Part shown: one piece after another, positions 16,587 to 25,321 of the stretch
How the letters are laid out: each line of letters opens with the position of its first letter
Numbering within the stretch: position 1 is the stretch's first letter
Assembly (NCBI RefSeq): GCF_030247605.1
Contig: NZ_JAOTSB010000024.1
Location: 1 to 41,379, forward strand
Direction of reading: 5' to 3'
Origin: Acidaminobacter sp.
GTDB lineage: Bacteria > Bacillota > Clostridia > Peptostreptococcales > Acidaminobacteraceae
DNA length: 41,379 nt
Made by a program: the position numbers and the translations under genes
The notes under the pieces: generated by a model
The model's database searches: none
Told to the model about the DNA's origin: nothing
The model's input: the letters and a program-made list of their open reading frames with translations, nothing else

Positions 16587-17771
16587 CTAATTTCCCAAAA
16601 GAAAATCTACAATATTGACCTGTTTGATGCCAGCATCTCCCATAGGCAGCTCATCTAAAGATAAGATGAACTTGGGATAATGGTCTGCAATCTTTTTCAA
16701 AGGGGCTATTTCACGCTCAAAAGTGGCGGGATCGAGAATACTTGCCGCAACTTGATAGTAAACTCGATCACCACCGAACTCAGCAACAAAATCGATTTCA
16801 TTATTGTCAATCTTACCAATGCTGACTTTATTTCCGCGTCTCAATAGTTCAAGGTAGACAATATTTTCGAGAATATGACCCAGGTCGGCACTTCTGTCAC
16901 CAAGCAGCATTCGGCGAAGTCCCACATCCACAAGATAGTATTTTTCAAGTGATTTAAGATACTGTTTCCCCTTAACATCATATCTGCCAGCTTTATATAA
17001 TATGAAGGCCTCAGTTAGTGCCTCGATATAATTTTCCACAGTGACTGATGTTGTTTTGCGTCCGTAAGTGGTCAGACTATCGGCAATTTTCTTTGAAGAT
17101 ACTATACTTCCAATATTATCGAAAAGAAATTTGATTACACTTTCAAGAAGGGGGATATCGCTAATCCGTTTTCTTGCTACGACATCCTTGAGTAAAACGG
17201 AGTTATAAATGCCCATCAGATACTCTCTTCGAATTTCCTCTTCCTCAATAACAGCTGCATATGGGAACCCACCGTTTTTAAAATAATTGTTCCAAGCATC
17301 ACGTTGATTTCCACCAACCATTTCATAATACTCTGCAAACGAAAGCGGCAGCATGGCAATTTCGATATATCTCCCTGAAAGCAATGTGGCAAGCTCACCT
17401 GACAGCAATTGCGCATTTGATCCTGTGATGTAAACATCTACGTTATCTTTAATAAACAGACTGTCGACTGCCTTCTGAAACTGCGGTACATTTTGGATTT
17501 CATCCAAAAATACATAGGCCATTTTATCTTGATGAAGATTCTTAGTGACATGATCATGAAGTTTTCTATAATCAAGCAAAGGTTCGTTTGCAATGTCTTC
17601 AAAATTGATAGTGATAATCTGATTGTCTTCTACTCCACATTCTTTCAGGTATTCTTGAAACATTAAAAGTAAGGTAGACTTTCCACAGCGGCGTATTCCG
17701 GTAACTACTTTGATAATTTTTTTGTCTTTCAATTTTTTCAGCTTACCCAAATATTGCTTTCTTTGAACCAT
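16587..17771 (-). CDS. AAA ATPase with DUF4143 C-terminal domain
   Basis: The protein of about 394 aa has an AAA_14-type ATPase core (Walker A GIRRCGKST near residue 25, Walker B YVFLDEIQN, sensor ITGSN) and a C-terminal DUF4143 nuclease-like half (about 200-390; YLELLRRG, then EIDFVAEF). This widespread family has no settled function. The start is ATG 17771, 8 nt behind GAGG; the longer frame opens with a GTG overlapping that motif. A standalone gene facing the SLH/M23 gene and sharing its terminator. Confidence 0.85.
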   Translation of the reverse strand: MVQRKQYLGKLKKLKDKKIIKVVTGIRRCGKSTLLLMFQEYLKECGVEDNQIITINFEDIANEPLLDYRKLHDHVTKNLHQDKMAYVFLDEIQNVPQFQKAVDSLFIKDNVDVYITGSNAQLLSGELATLLSGRYIEIAMLPLSFAEYYEMVGGNQRDAWNNYFKNGGFPYAAVIEEEEIRREYLMGIYNSVLLKDVVARKRISDIPLLESVIKFLFDNIGSIVSSKKIADSLTTYGRKTTSVTVENYIEALTEAFILYKAGRYDVKGKQYLKSLEKYYLVDVGLRRMLLGDRSADLGHILENIVYLELLRRGNKVSIGKIDNNEIDFVAEFGGDRVYYQVAASILDPATFEREIAPLKKIADHYPKFILSLDELPMGDAGIKQVNIVDFLLGN

Positions 17772-17984
17772 GATCAGCACCTCGCTTTAAGTACAGTATA
17801 GCATAATAAAATAGCCGTTTTTAAATGTTTTTATACCGAAGTATAAAAATTATATATTTTAAAAGAGTTTTTATATTTCGAGTTAAGTTCACCGATTCAC
17901 TAAACAATAGAGCCATTAAAGACTTTAAGTATAATTTGAACAATTATTGTGAGTGTTTCAAAAAATAATCAAGGCTTGTTAGTG

Positions 17985-19499
17985 TTAAGTCCAGATCAGC
18001 GCCACCGTCACATCATCGCGCCTTTTTTCATAGAACATAATCCGCCACTCCACCTCGTCAACTGGTTCAAAGTGTAAAGCAGAGCACGCTGTACGGTACT
18101 CACCTTGTCCACTTCCACTTATTTGGATGGCCGCTTGGCCGTCTGCACCGCCAATAATGCCTATACAAGCGCTACTGTCTGCCTGTGGCTCATTGAGACC
18201 TCCACCCTTCTGCCGTGGTCTGTCGGAACGTACGGTATCAGTGACCATGATAGCACCCTCAGGTAAATCAGGTGTGAGTGTATAGGTCATAAGGACAAAA
18301 TGCGTCGGAAATTCTTGATTTTGGCAGCCAAAGTGCTCGTGGGAAATACTCTGTTGCTCATAGTTCAGTACGGTCAGGGTATGTTGTACCCCGGTAGTCG
18401 GGTGAGCGAAATCAACGTGTTCACCGGACTTTGATGCAAGAAAATGAGGCCCCAAAACAGCGACCGGTTCCTGTGATAAGGTTACGCTGAGCGTCTCAAT
18501 TAAGGGCCTCAGTTTTTTCATCCAAGGAAAAGCAGCGCGCCAGACTCCCCAACCTATTGTAGGATCAAGGCCGTAATGCTGGATCACACTCTTGGCTGCC
18601 GGATCATTACTTTCCGGAAAGCAGGGATTCCAGGATACACCACAGCCACGGGCGAATGAATGGACCGTTCCGTTCAACATTAGTTTGGGATTTACATGAA
18701 TACTCAGCGGGTTTTCTGCCTCGATTTGCATCCGCTGCTCATCCGAATAGTCAGCGCCATCATTCTCAATGGAGAGCTCCCATTTGTCCATAAAGGAACG
18801 GATCCGCTCAGCCGGAACCTGCACGCAAAAGTCCATGACCAACCCTTTGCTACAGATATAAATCGATGGGATGTGCCAAACTTCTTCGCCCCAGACAAAC
18901 TGTTTATTCATGGCTATTTCTTTACCGGCTCTTTCGTGGCCTTGATGTCCCCAAAAGTTGCCTTCAAAGTAAACTTTCCATTCTGGAATCTTTGGCTCGG
19001 CTGGAACACACGCATAATAATCCTCAGTGTATTTGATGCGGCTGTATTCAAACTCGGTCTGCAGGGCTTTTATATAATCAAAGGGTTGCTCCATGGGCAC
19101 GAGACTTAACTTGTCCTTAATGGCAGCCAGAATAACCTGTTGTTCAGCAGTGATGGGATTATCCCGCAAAAAGGCATCAAACTGCGACTGATCCATGAAG
19201 TTCGCCTGTTCCAATGCCGCAGTATCTCCGCAAGTCATCAGGAGTCTCAGGAAGTCCTTAAAATCTCTCGCAAGTGGATGCACATAGTTTCCCTTTGTAT
19301 TCATTGGGCTGACGGCGAATACCATCTCGCCAAAACCGCGCACGAAGCAATAGTGAATCCCATCGGCACCAGCCCAGCCTATTACTTTCGCACCTCCAGG
19401 CGTACAGAAGTAGTGACTTTCGCTCTCACCGCGGGCCAAGCCAATTATCGAACTGTCTATATTCAGTTTTTGATATCTATCATAAAGAGTTGCCATCAT
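17985..19499 (-). CDS. Conserved-looking protein of unknown function with IGGADG motif
   Basis: A 504-aa soluble protein I cannot assign. The first 130 residues contain FGEMVFAVSPMN and DFKDFLRLLMTCGDTAALEQ, a pattern I associate with SUKH/SMI1-like or related hypothetical Firmicute proteins (weak). Near residue 450 is SSACIGIIGGADGQAAIQIS, resembling the IIGGADGPTAI peptide of Na+-translocating decarboxylase beta subunits, but in a protein without membrane segments. Several Trp/His/Gly-rich blocks follow (WGHQGHERAG, RGCGVSWNPCF, GWGVWRAAFPWMK). It overlaps the upstream 175-aa membrane gene by 4 bp (ATGA), so the two are translationally coupled. Confidence 0.7.
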   Translation of the reverse strand: MMATLYDRYQKLNIDSSIIGLARGESESHYFCTPGGAKVIGWAGADGIHYCFVRGFGEMVFAVSPMNTKGNYVHPLARDFKDFLRLLMTCGDTAALEQANFMDQSQFDAFLRDNPITAEQQVILAAIKDKLSLVPMEQPFDYIKALQTEFEYSRIKYTEDYYACVPAEPKIPEWKVYFEGNFWGHQGHERAGKEIAMNKQFVWGEEVWHIPSIYICSKGLVMDFCVQVPAERIRSFMDKWELSIENDGADYSDEQRMQIEAENPLSIHVNPKLMLNGTVHSFARGCGVSWNPCFPESNDPAAKSVIQHYGLDPTIGWGVWRAAFPWMKKLRPLIETLSVTLSQEPVAVLGPHFLASKSGEHVDFAHPTTGVQHTLTVLNYEQQSISHEHFGCQNQEFPTHFVLMTYTLTPDLPEGAIMVTDTVRSDRPRQKGGGLNEPQADSSACIGIIGGADGQAAIQISGSGQGEYRTACSALHFEPVDEVEWRIMFYEKRRDDVTVALIWT

Positions 19500-20023
19500 A
19501 ACCTCGCAGCTAGTGACATGTATTTTTCGAACTGCTCTAGGTTTTCGCTGTAAACATGTAATTTAATTCTAGACTTCTTACCAACCAACTCCGAATTTCC
19601 CTTCAATTTAACGGTTGCATATGATTTAGTTTTAGAAACTTCTTCGACTCTAACTTCTTCAGGAATACTCACATTGCCTTTGTAAAAGAAATGAATCACA
19701 TTTTCTTTGATGTAGAAATCCATATTCAATCGAAGAAGAACCAGCGACACAACCATGAAGGCCAGAACAAAGGAAGAAATCAGCGGCCCAATAAACCTCG
19801 GATCGACATTTTCACGAACCGCCTCAGCTGCTTCTTTATATAACAGAGTAAATAACAAAGCAAAACCGTAATATGCATAGGTTTTAAGGCGGATTAGATT
19901 TGGCTTAATATTGCATACGACAACCTCTTTCATGTTCGCCTCTCGCAGAAATATATTTTTCTTATATTCAATGAAAATCACCAGAAGGATCATGGGTAGA
20001 GCATAGGCGTATTCTGTAAGCAT
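19496..20023 (-). CDS. Membrane protein of unknown function, coupled to the 504-aa gene
   Basis: The 175-aa protein has about three membrane segments (residues 7-20, 47-62, 80-100) and a soluble C-terminal domain of about 75 residues with beta-rich character (FYIKENVIHFFYKGNV, RIKLHVYSENL), resembling bacterial PH-like or YcxB-like proteins in layout only. GGAGGAGG precedes the ATG by 6-7 nt, a very strong site. It ends in the ATGA overlap with the 504-aa gene and follows a small anchored protein gene by 44 bp; the three probably act together. Confidence 0.65.
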   Translation of the reverse strand: MLTEYAYALPMILLVIFIEYKKNIFLREANMKEVVVCNIKPNLIRLKTYAYYGFALLFTLLYKEAAEAVRENVDPRFIGPLISSFVLAFMVVSLVLLRLNMDFYIKENVIHFFYKGNVSIPEEVRVEEVSKTKSYATVKLKGNSELVGKKSRIKLHVYSENLEQFEKYMSLAARL

Positions 20024-20067
20024 TTGCTGACCTCCTCCAAAAAAACTATCGCTCTAACACCTACAAT

Positions 20068-20438
20068 TCAACGACTCCCGAAGTATCTGTAAAGATAGTC
20101 ACTTTCATTGAAGTAAATCTTATAAACTTGTCTGCTATTCTCATTAAATATTATCATTTTTGTAGGCAATTCCCAAATCGAATAATTAATTCTTACATCT
20201 TCTGATTCAATCCAAAATTTGACTTTTGGTGGTTGAGTCAAAACTTCCTGATCCTCATAAATCTGCGCCTTACTTAACTCAAACATGATGCCCAAGACTT
20301 CAGCTTGTTTTAATATAGTCCTGATTTCTTTGTCTCCCTCTTGATATCGAATGATGATATTATTTTGTACATGCAAAAACTTCCTAGAGCTATTAGAGAA
20401 CTTATAATCAGCAAAAGGAACAACAATTTTTTTCTCAT
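20068..20438 (-). pseudogene. Frameshifted gene for a small membrane-anchored or exported protein
   Basis: GGGGAGGG then ATG at 20438 opens a frame MRKKLLFLLLIISSLIALGSF, a clear signal/anchor segment, that then runs into 20 unrelated residues and stops. The +1-shifted frame continues without a stop from the same point as HVQNNIIIRYQEGDKEIRTI... for about 100 residues to 20068. Adding one T (one A on the plus strand) to the 5-base run at 20375-20379 joins them into one protein of about 123 aa. It could be a real mutation, a phase-variable run or a sequence error. First gene of the 20438-17985 operon. Confidence 0.6.
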
Positions 20439-20507
20439 GCTCAATCCCTCCCCTTCATACACAATAACGATCGAGGTGCAGGTTTTGTTACAGGGTATCC
20501 ATGAAAA

Positions 20508-20590
20508 ACCATCGGCAAAACCTAAAAGATGCAATAGTCGTTCATAACACCAAACTAAACAACTCTTGATCTTCTCCTGCCACTGATGGT
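20508..20590. repeat. Half-decayed ACCATCGGCA inverted pair
   Basis: An exact ACCATCGGCA at 20508-20517 faces a damaged right arm, TGCCacTGATGGT, ending at 20590. It lies between the divergent unknown operon and the queD leader; the right arm now overlaps the -10 of the probable que promoter. Confidence 0.6.
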
Positions 20591-20595
20591 ATACT
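20566..20595 (+). promoter_or_regulatory. Probable promoter of the queDECF operon
   Basis: TTGATC (20566-20571), an 18-bp spacer and TATACT (20590-20595) with an extended TGG before it. Predicted start about 20602, roughly 10 nt before the preQ1 aptamer. Confidence 0.55.
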
Positions 20596-20612
20596 TCATA
20601 GGAATCGCACAA

Positions 20613-20654
20613 AGACAGTTCATTCGCACCATCCTGTCTATAAACAAAACTAGG
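20613..20654 (+). ncRNA. preQ1-I riboswitch aptamer
   Basis: Stem P1 AGACAG (20613-20618) pairs with CTGTCT (20634-20639). The loop TTCATTCGCACCATC resembles the UUC..GC..ACC core of class I aptamers, and the A-rich tail TAAACAAAACTAGG (20641-20654) is the strand that forms the H-type pseudoknot. It is followed by an intrinsic terminator and then the preQ1 precursor genes, so ligand binding probably favours termination (feedback control). The assignment rests on consensus recall and context, both strong. Confidence 0.85.
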
Positions 20655-20691
20655 GCTTATTTTTATATTGTTTTTTTGAAGCGATATTTAA

Positions 20692-20719
20692 GGAGGCATA
20701 GTTTATGCTTCCTTTTTTT
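20692..20719 (+). terminator. Riboswitch-controlled leader terminator
   Basis: GGAGGCATA (20692-20700) pairs with TATGCTTCC (20704-20712, one G-U) and is followed by seven T. It lies between the preQ1 aptamer and queD with no gene end nearby, the mark of transcription attenuation. Confidence 0.85.
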
Positions 20720-20780
20720 GCGTTTAGCCCAGGAACTGCGTGCTGAAGTTACTTTTCTCGATCTTATTATTTTCGAAAGG

Positions 20781-21230
20781 ATGAAACTCTCCGTGTATGT
20801 TTTAAAATCCGAACACAGCTTTGATTCAGCCCATTTCCTCGCAAATTACGAAGGCAAATGCCGCCAGATTCATGGGCACCGCTGGCGCGTCATAATTGAA
20901 ATCATGAGTGCCACCCTGAACACTGGTGAGCAGCTAGATGGCATGATTGTCGATTTTTCTAAACTGAAGAAGGACCTTAAAGAAGAGGTCGATTGTTTTG
21001 ACCATGTGCTCATAATTGAAAAGGGCTCTTTAAAACCTTCGACGCTCACCGCTTTAATTGAGGAGGACTTTCGCGTCGTAGAAGTGGATTTCCGTCCCAC
21101 TGCCGAGAGATTTTCGAAATACTTCTATGACAGAATGACGCAAAAGGGCTACAGGGTTAAGTCCGCCACGGTTTATGAAACGCCCACAAACTCTGCTTCC
21201 TATGAGGAGGATCCTCATGGCGCAGTATAA
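20781..21230 (+). CDS. queD: 6-carboxy-5,6,7,8-tetrahydropterin synthase
   Basis: A protein of about 149 aa that converts 7,8-dihydroneopterin triphosphate to 6-carboxytetrahydropterin, the first dedicated step to preQ0. Zinc and catalytic motifs are present: FDSAHFL, CRQIHGHRW, a DFSKLK block and an acidic PTAERFSKYFYD C-terminal segment. The longest frame begins at 20586 but would translate through the riboswitch and terminator, so it is rejected. ATG 20781 abuts the AAAGG motif with almost no spacer; GTG 20793 (MYVLKSEHSFDSAHF) is 11 nt behind AAAGGA and may be the true start. It overlaps queE by 14 bp. Confidence 0.92.
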   Translation: MKLSVYVLKSEHSFDSAHFLANYEGKCRQIHGHRWRVIIEIMSATLNTGEQLDGMIVDFSKLKKDLKEEVDCFDHVLIIEKGSLKPSTLTALIEEDFRVVEVDFRPTAERFSKYFYDRMTQKGYRVKSATVYETPTNSASYEEDPHGAV

Positions 21231-21885
21231 AGTGATTGAAAAATTTGTGAGCATCAACGGCGAAGGACCTTTAGCCGGTCAACTGGCAGTCTTTATCCGG
21301 CTTCAAGGGTGTAATCTTGCCTGTTCTTACTGTGATACCGCTTGGGCAAACACAGAAAATGCTGCTTTTACTTTAATGTCAGAGTATGACCTCTACCGTT
21401 ATATTAAAGAGACTGGGATCAAAAATGTAACGCTGACAGGCGGTGAACCACTGCTGCAGCCTAATATTATTGATTTGCTGAAACTGCTGACCTCTGATGT
21501 TGATTTAGGCGTTGAAATCGAAACAAACGGAAGTATAGACATTACGCCTTTCACACGAATGGACAACCCACCTGTCTTCACCATGGACTACAAGCTTCCG
21601 GGGAGTTTAATGGAAGCCAGCATGTTGGTCTCAAATTTTGATCTGTTAACCAAAAAGGATACGGTGAAATTTGTCATTGGCAGTCTGGAAGATTTTAATG
21701 TTGCAAGGGACATCATTCACAAACACGCACTCGTTGGAAAATGCAAAGTTTACCTCAGTGCGGTCTTCGGGAAAATAGACCTAAAAGACATTGTTGAGCT
21801 GATGAAGGTTAATAATATGAATGGCGTAAACTTACAGCTCCAAATGCATAAAGTCATATGGAATCCAAACGAAAAAGGCGTCTAA
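21217..21885 (+). CDS. queE: 7-carboxy-7-deazaguanine synthase (radical SAM)
   Basis: The protein of about 222 aa makes the deazapurine ring from 6-carboxytetrahydropterin. The CX3CX2C cluster motif is in RLQGCNLACSYCDTAW near residue 30, with NGEG before it and TLTGGEPLLQ (the SAM-contact GGEP motif) near 75. The ATG at 21217 is 6 nt behind GAGGAGG; the longer frame from 21175 lies within queD. Overlaps the queD stop, so it is translationally coupled. Short, as expected for QueE. Confidence 0.93.
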   Translation: MAQYKVIEKFVSINGEGPLAGQLAVFIRLQGCNLACSYCDTAWANTENAAFTLMSEYDLYRYIKETGIKNVTLTGGEPLLQPNIIDLLKLLTSDVDLGVEIETNGSIDITPFTRMDNPPVFTMDYKLPGSLMEASMLVSNFDLLTKKDTVKFVIGSLEDFNVARDIIHKHALVGKCKVYLSAVFGKIDLKDIVELMKVNNMNGVNLQLQMHKVIWNPNEKGV

Positions 21886-21928
21886 TGATCCGCGCAGCGG
21901 TGAAATCAATCTAAAGGGTGGTTATGAA

Positions 21929-22612
21929 ATGAAAGCACTGGTACTCCTGAGCGGCGGCGTTGACAGCACCACTTGCCTTGGCCTGGCAGTAAATCGATAT
22001 GGCAGTGACAATGTCGTAGCGCTGTCCATAGCTTATGGGCAGAAGCATTTAAAAGAACTTGAAGCAGCGAAGAAAATTGTGGCGTACTATCAGGTTGAAC
22101 TAATGGAACTCGATTTAGCAAAGATATTTGAGTCCAGTGATTCGACGCTTATGGCGCACTCAGACAAGGAAATCGCAAAAGAATCCTATGCAAAGCAGCT
22201 TGAACAACTCGATGGGAAACCGGTCTCCACTTACGTGCCGTTTCGCAATGGTTTGTTTTTGTCATCAGCTGCCAGCATTGCCTTATCCAAAAAATGCAGT
22301 TTGATTTTTTACGGCGCGCATAGTGATGACGCAACTGGCAATGCGTATCCGGATTGCAGCGATGCTTTCAACGAAGCCATGAACCTGGCTATTTTCATAG
22401 GAAGCGGAGAGCAGCTCAAGATTGAAGCGCCTTTTATCTCAATGTCCAAGGAACAAGTGGTTAAGACCGGACTTGACTTAAAGGTCCCTTACGAGCTGAC
22501 ATGGAGCTGTTACGAAGGGGAAGCCCAACCATGCGGACATTGCGGAACCTGTCTGGACAGGATCGCTGCCTTTGAGAAGAACGGCGTCCTAGATCCCTTG
22601 ATGGACTTTTAA
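21929..22612 (+). CDS. queC: 7-cyano-7-deazaguanine synthase
   Basis: The 227-aa PP-loop ATPase converts 7-carboxy-7-deazaguanine to preQ0 with ammonia and ATP. Motifs: SGGVDSTT at the N-terminus, YGAHSDDATGNAYPDC in the middle, and a zinc-binding C-terminal set CYEGEAQPCGHCGTCLDR. It lies 43 bp after queE, in the riboswitch-led operon. Confidence 0.95.
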   Translation: MKALVLLSGGVDSTTCLGLAVNRYGSDNVVALSIAYGQKHLKELEAAKKIVAYYQVELMELDLAKIFESSDSTLMAHSDKEIAKESYAKQLEQLDGKPVSTYVPFRNGLFLSSAASIALSKKCSLIFYGAHSDDATGNAYPDCSDAFNEAMNLAIFIGSGEQLKIEAPFISMSKEQVVKTGLDLKVPYELTWSCYEGEAQPCGHCGTCLDRIAAFEKNGVLDPLMDF

Positions 22613-22693
22613 TTTTGATCAAGCATTAACGCATACTCAGAACTTCCGTTTTGGGCGGTGCAAACTTAAACCCTATTGAAAGGACACGGTAAT

Positions 22694-23191
22694 ATGACAG
22701 AACGAAAAATCGAGGAATTAAGCGGCATCACACATTTAGGCAGCCAAGGGACAAAATATGATATGAACTATAATCCGTCTGTGCTGGAGACTTTTATCAA
22801 TAAACATCCGGAAAATGACTATTTTGTTAAGTTCAATTGTCCCGAATTCACAAGTCTTTGCCCCATCACTGGGCAGCCGGATTTTGCCACCATTACGATC
22901 TCCTACATTCCAGGTTTAAAAATGGTGGAAAGCAAGTCGCTGAAGCTCTATTTGTTTAGCTTTCGCAACCACGGTGATTTTCACGAGGACTGTATTAATA
23001 AAATTATGAAAGATTTGATTGTCCTGATGGATCCCAAATATATTGAGGTTTGGGGCAAATTTACGCCAAGAGGCGGCATCTCCATTGATCCCTACTGTAA
23101 TTACGGAAAAGCGGATACCAAATGGCAGGAAGTCGCCTTCAACCGGATGGCAAACCATGATTTGTATCCGGAAAAGGTGGACAACAGGTAG
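22694..23191 (+). CDS. queF: NADPH-dependent 7-cyano-7-deazaguanine reductase (type I)
   Basis: The 165-aa protein reduces preQ0 to preQ1. It has the QueF motif [20 protein letters not shown] and the catalytic cysteine/aspartate segment [16 protein letters not shown]. Its length matches the short single-domain type I enzyme. The start is ATG 22694, 9 nt behind AAAGGA, not the TTG at 22676 that precedes the motif. Last gene of queD-queE-queC-queF, closed by a strong terminator. No tgt or queA in the window; preQ1 is passed to enzymes encoded elsewhere. Confidence 0.94.
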   Translation: MTERKIEELSGITHLGSQGTKYDMNYNPSVLETFINKHPENDYFVKFNCPEFTSLCPITGQPDFATITISYIPGLKMVESKSLKLYLFSFRNHGDFHEDCINKIMKDLIVLMDPKYIEVWGKFTPRGGISIDPYCNYGKADTKWQEVAFNRMANHDLYPEKVDNR

Positions 23192-23221
23192 GAATATTTA
23201 TACACTCCACCAATAAAATAG

Positions 23222-23268
23222 GTGCCCACCCTTCCCTGAAGTTTATTTGGGAATGGGTGGGCACTTTT
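23222..23268 (+). terminator. Strong intrinsic terminator of the que operon
   Basis: GTGCCCACCCTTCCC (23222-23236) pairs with GGGAATGGGTGGGCAC (23249-23264, one bulge), followed by TTTTCATTTTT. The following 230 bp before the next gene show only a weak GAGCCG/CGGCTC pair (23399-23421). Confidence 0.9.
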
Positions 23269-23500
23269 CATTTTTGCGTTGCTTTTCCCGTCATTAATAA
23301 ACCCTATTTCACTTAATCTACATAGTTCTGAGTATGTACAATAGTCTGAATATTTTTATAATTAGGGTTGTCACTACTTAGTTAGAGCGATCCAAAATGA
23401 GCCGTCTCCCCATCCCGGCTCTGTTCTAAGGAAGGGCACGAATTCCCAAAGATTTATTTTCAGTCCTATGACAGATCTCAAAGAAAGGTAGTTGAAGCCT

Positions 23501-24259
23501 GTGAACGCCATTACATTATGTATGTCCAATCCTATTAGTGAATTCCGTGCGGATGAAATGAACAACTGGTACACCGCTGAGCATGTTCTCACCTGCATGC
23601 TGATGGACGGGTCTATTGCTGTTCAGCGTTTCAAACAGAGTAGGTTCCAACCCAAAGATGCCTATCTGGATTTCAGTGTCATTGCCCTCTATGAGCTATT
23701 TGACCTTGAAGCTTGGACAACCATGTGTTACAGCTGGGGCCGCGATCCTCACAAGATGCCGGTGTCATCCGCCTTCGGCAACTTTTGCGAGGATTTCTGG
23801 AAACCTGGCGTCATGGTGGATGATTTTGCCGATTTTGCGGATTACGAAGGTGACAAATCCGTTCTGCTTGTGAAGTTAGAACAACGTGGTGATGTGAAGA
23901 CGGACGCGTTCTTTACTAAAGAAGTCCTGAAAAAGTTCAGAACATATGAAGGCTTCAAAACAGCGCATCTCCTCGAAACCGCTGGTACGAATCCATCACC
24001 CTCAAATTTGAAAGACGCTTCAACACATATGCTGGTGGGTCAGCTGAGCAATTCCTACTTTGCCAAGGTTTCCTGGGACACTTTTGTTGATGAAAATCCC
24101 GATTTAAAGACGTTGTTTAATGTTCGCGCTGTGATCTACGACCCGGTCATGCCGCGTACAAAAGCTTGCGATGTGTTGAAAGATCCCATTTCTCAGTCGC
24201 TCTTCACTATTACCCGACAGCTGATGAGACTACAGCTTCCGTGGGGTGATCAAGGCTGA
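23501..24259 (+). CDS. Dabb/EthD-like alpha-beta barrel protein, function unknown
   Basis: A protein of about 252 aa. The N-terminal DEMNNWYTAEHVLTCMLMDG and later AVQRFKQSRF resemble the 'WY..EHvp...pG...aRRy' signature of dimeric ferredoxin-like (Dabb/EthD) proteins; a second similar block appears near residue 150 (RTYEGFKTAHLLET), suggesting two tandem barrels. It has no obvious metal motif. AAAGG fits GTG 23501 better than TTG 23492, though both are possible. First gene of a four-gene cassette; members of this fold often act on reactive ring compounds or as lyases in catabolic clusters. Role inferred only. Confidence 0.6.
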   Translation: MNAITLCMSNPISEFRADEMNNWYTAEHVLTCMLMDGSIAVQRFKQSRFQPKDAYLDFSVIALYELFDLEAWTTMCYSWGRDPHKMPVSSAFGNFCEDFWKPGVMVDDFADFADYEGDKSVLLVKLEQRGDVKTDAFFTKEVLKKFRTYEGFKTAHLLETAGTNPSPSNLKDASTHMLVGQLSNSYFAKVSWDTFVDENPDLKTLFNVRAVIYDPVMPRTKACDVLKDPISQSLFTITRQLMRLQLPWGDQG

Positions 24260-24366
24260 ACAAGGCTGATTAAGCTTATACACCTGTGATCCTGAGTCCT
24301 ATAAGGTTTTGAAGTTCGGATGCGATTTAGTGCTCACACAAAAATATTAAAAGGATGTGTCTATCT

Positions 24367-25197
24367 ATGGCTGACAGATTAAACGGAAAAATTGCGATTG
24401 TTACCGGTGCCGGAGCAGGCATGGGTAATGCAACGACTCTGGAATATCTCAAAGAAAACTGCAAAGTGGTCGCAATGGACAATAAAGCCGACCGTCTGGA
24501 CGCTCTGACGAAAGAGGTTGCAGGTTTAGACCTCTCCGCAAACCTCGTCACTTTTACAGGTGACGTCACCAGCAATGCAGATTGCGACAAGGCAGTTGAA
24601 ACAGCGGTTGAAGCCTTCGGTTCACTTAACGTCCTCTCACATTTCGCCGGCGTCATGGACTATTTTTCAACGGCGGATGAACTTGCAGATGAAGACTGGG
24701 ACTTCGTAATCGCCAATAATTTGACAGGCTCCATGAAAATTTCCCGTTCGTGTCTGAAGTATTTCCTTCCGAACGAAATCATAGCAAGCATCATCTTGGT
24801 CACCTCGAACGGCGCTGTGCAAGGCAGCACCTCCGGCGTCGCCTATATTGCCTCCAAAGGCGGAACGGAGTCCTTGGCCCAATGCATGGCCTTTGAATAC
24901 GGCCGAAGCGGCATCCGTGTCAACACCATCCAGCCCGGTCCATACGCGACCTCGATCTGCCTCGATCCGGCATGGGGGCCAAAAGCTATGGTCAACAAAG
25001 GCGCCGCCATCCATCGCGGCAGCGGCTACAACAAAAGCTCTCGTGACTGGATTCTGGCTGGCGAATGGGTCACCGAGAGATTTGTTGCCGCAGATCCAAA
25101 GCATATCGCCGGCGGCGCAGTTTACCTGGCGAGTGATGAATCTGCCTTCATGAATGCAGGCACACTTAGAATCGACGGCGGCATTTGCCTTGGTTAA
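24367..25197 (+). CDS. Short-chain dehydrogenase/reductase
   Basis: The 276-aa classical SDR has the cofactor loop TGAGAGMG (about residue 12), a following acidic residue (MDNKADR) that favours NAD over NADP, the catalytic Ser region LVTSNGAVQGST, and YIASK as the Tyr/Lys pair, with NTIQPGP after it. ATG 24367 is used because the ATG at 24355 abuts AAAAGG. It oxidises or reduces a secondary alcohol/ketone in the cassette's pathway; the substrate is unknown. Lies about 107 bp after the Dabb-like gene. Confidence 0.9.
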   Translation: MADRLNGKIAIVTGAGAGMGNATTLEYLKENCKVVAMDNKADRLDALTKEVAGLDLSANLVTFTGDVTSNADCDKAVETAVEAFGSLNVLSHFAGVMDYFSTADELADEDWDFVIANNLTGSMKISRSCLKYFLPNEIIASIILVTSNGAVQGSTSGVAYIASKGGTESLAQCMAFEYGRSGIRVNTIQPGPYATSICLDPAWGPKAMVNKGAAIHRGSGYNKSSRDWILAGEWVTERFVAADPKHIAGGAVYLASDESAFMNAGTLRIDGGICLG

Positions 25198-25321
25198 TGA
25201 ATCTTCCCCTATCCCGAATACATTCCAAAATCAGCGGCGCCTCATCTTGTAGAGTCATCAGCACGCACCAATAAGTAACTTCAATCTCGTCAGGCTTTCC
25301 CACACACATTAAAAAGGACAG

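Noticed and set aside
20439..20612. Upstream part of the 100-codon minus-strand frame
   Set aside because: It covers the repeat, que promoter region and has no start signal; the real start is ATG 20438 with its own ribosome site.
20586..20780. N-terminal extension of queD
   Set aside because: It would run through the preQ1 aptamer and its terminator; QueD motifs begin only after 20781.
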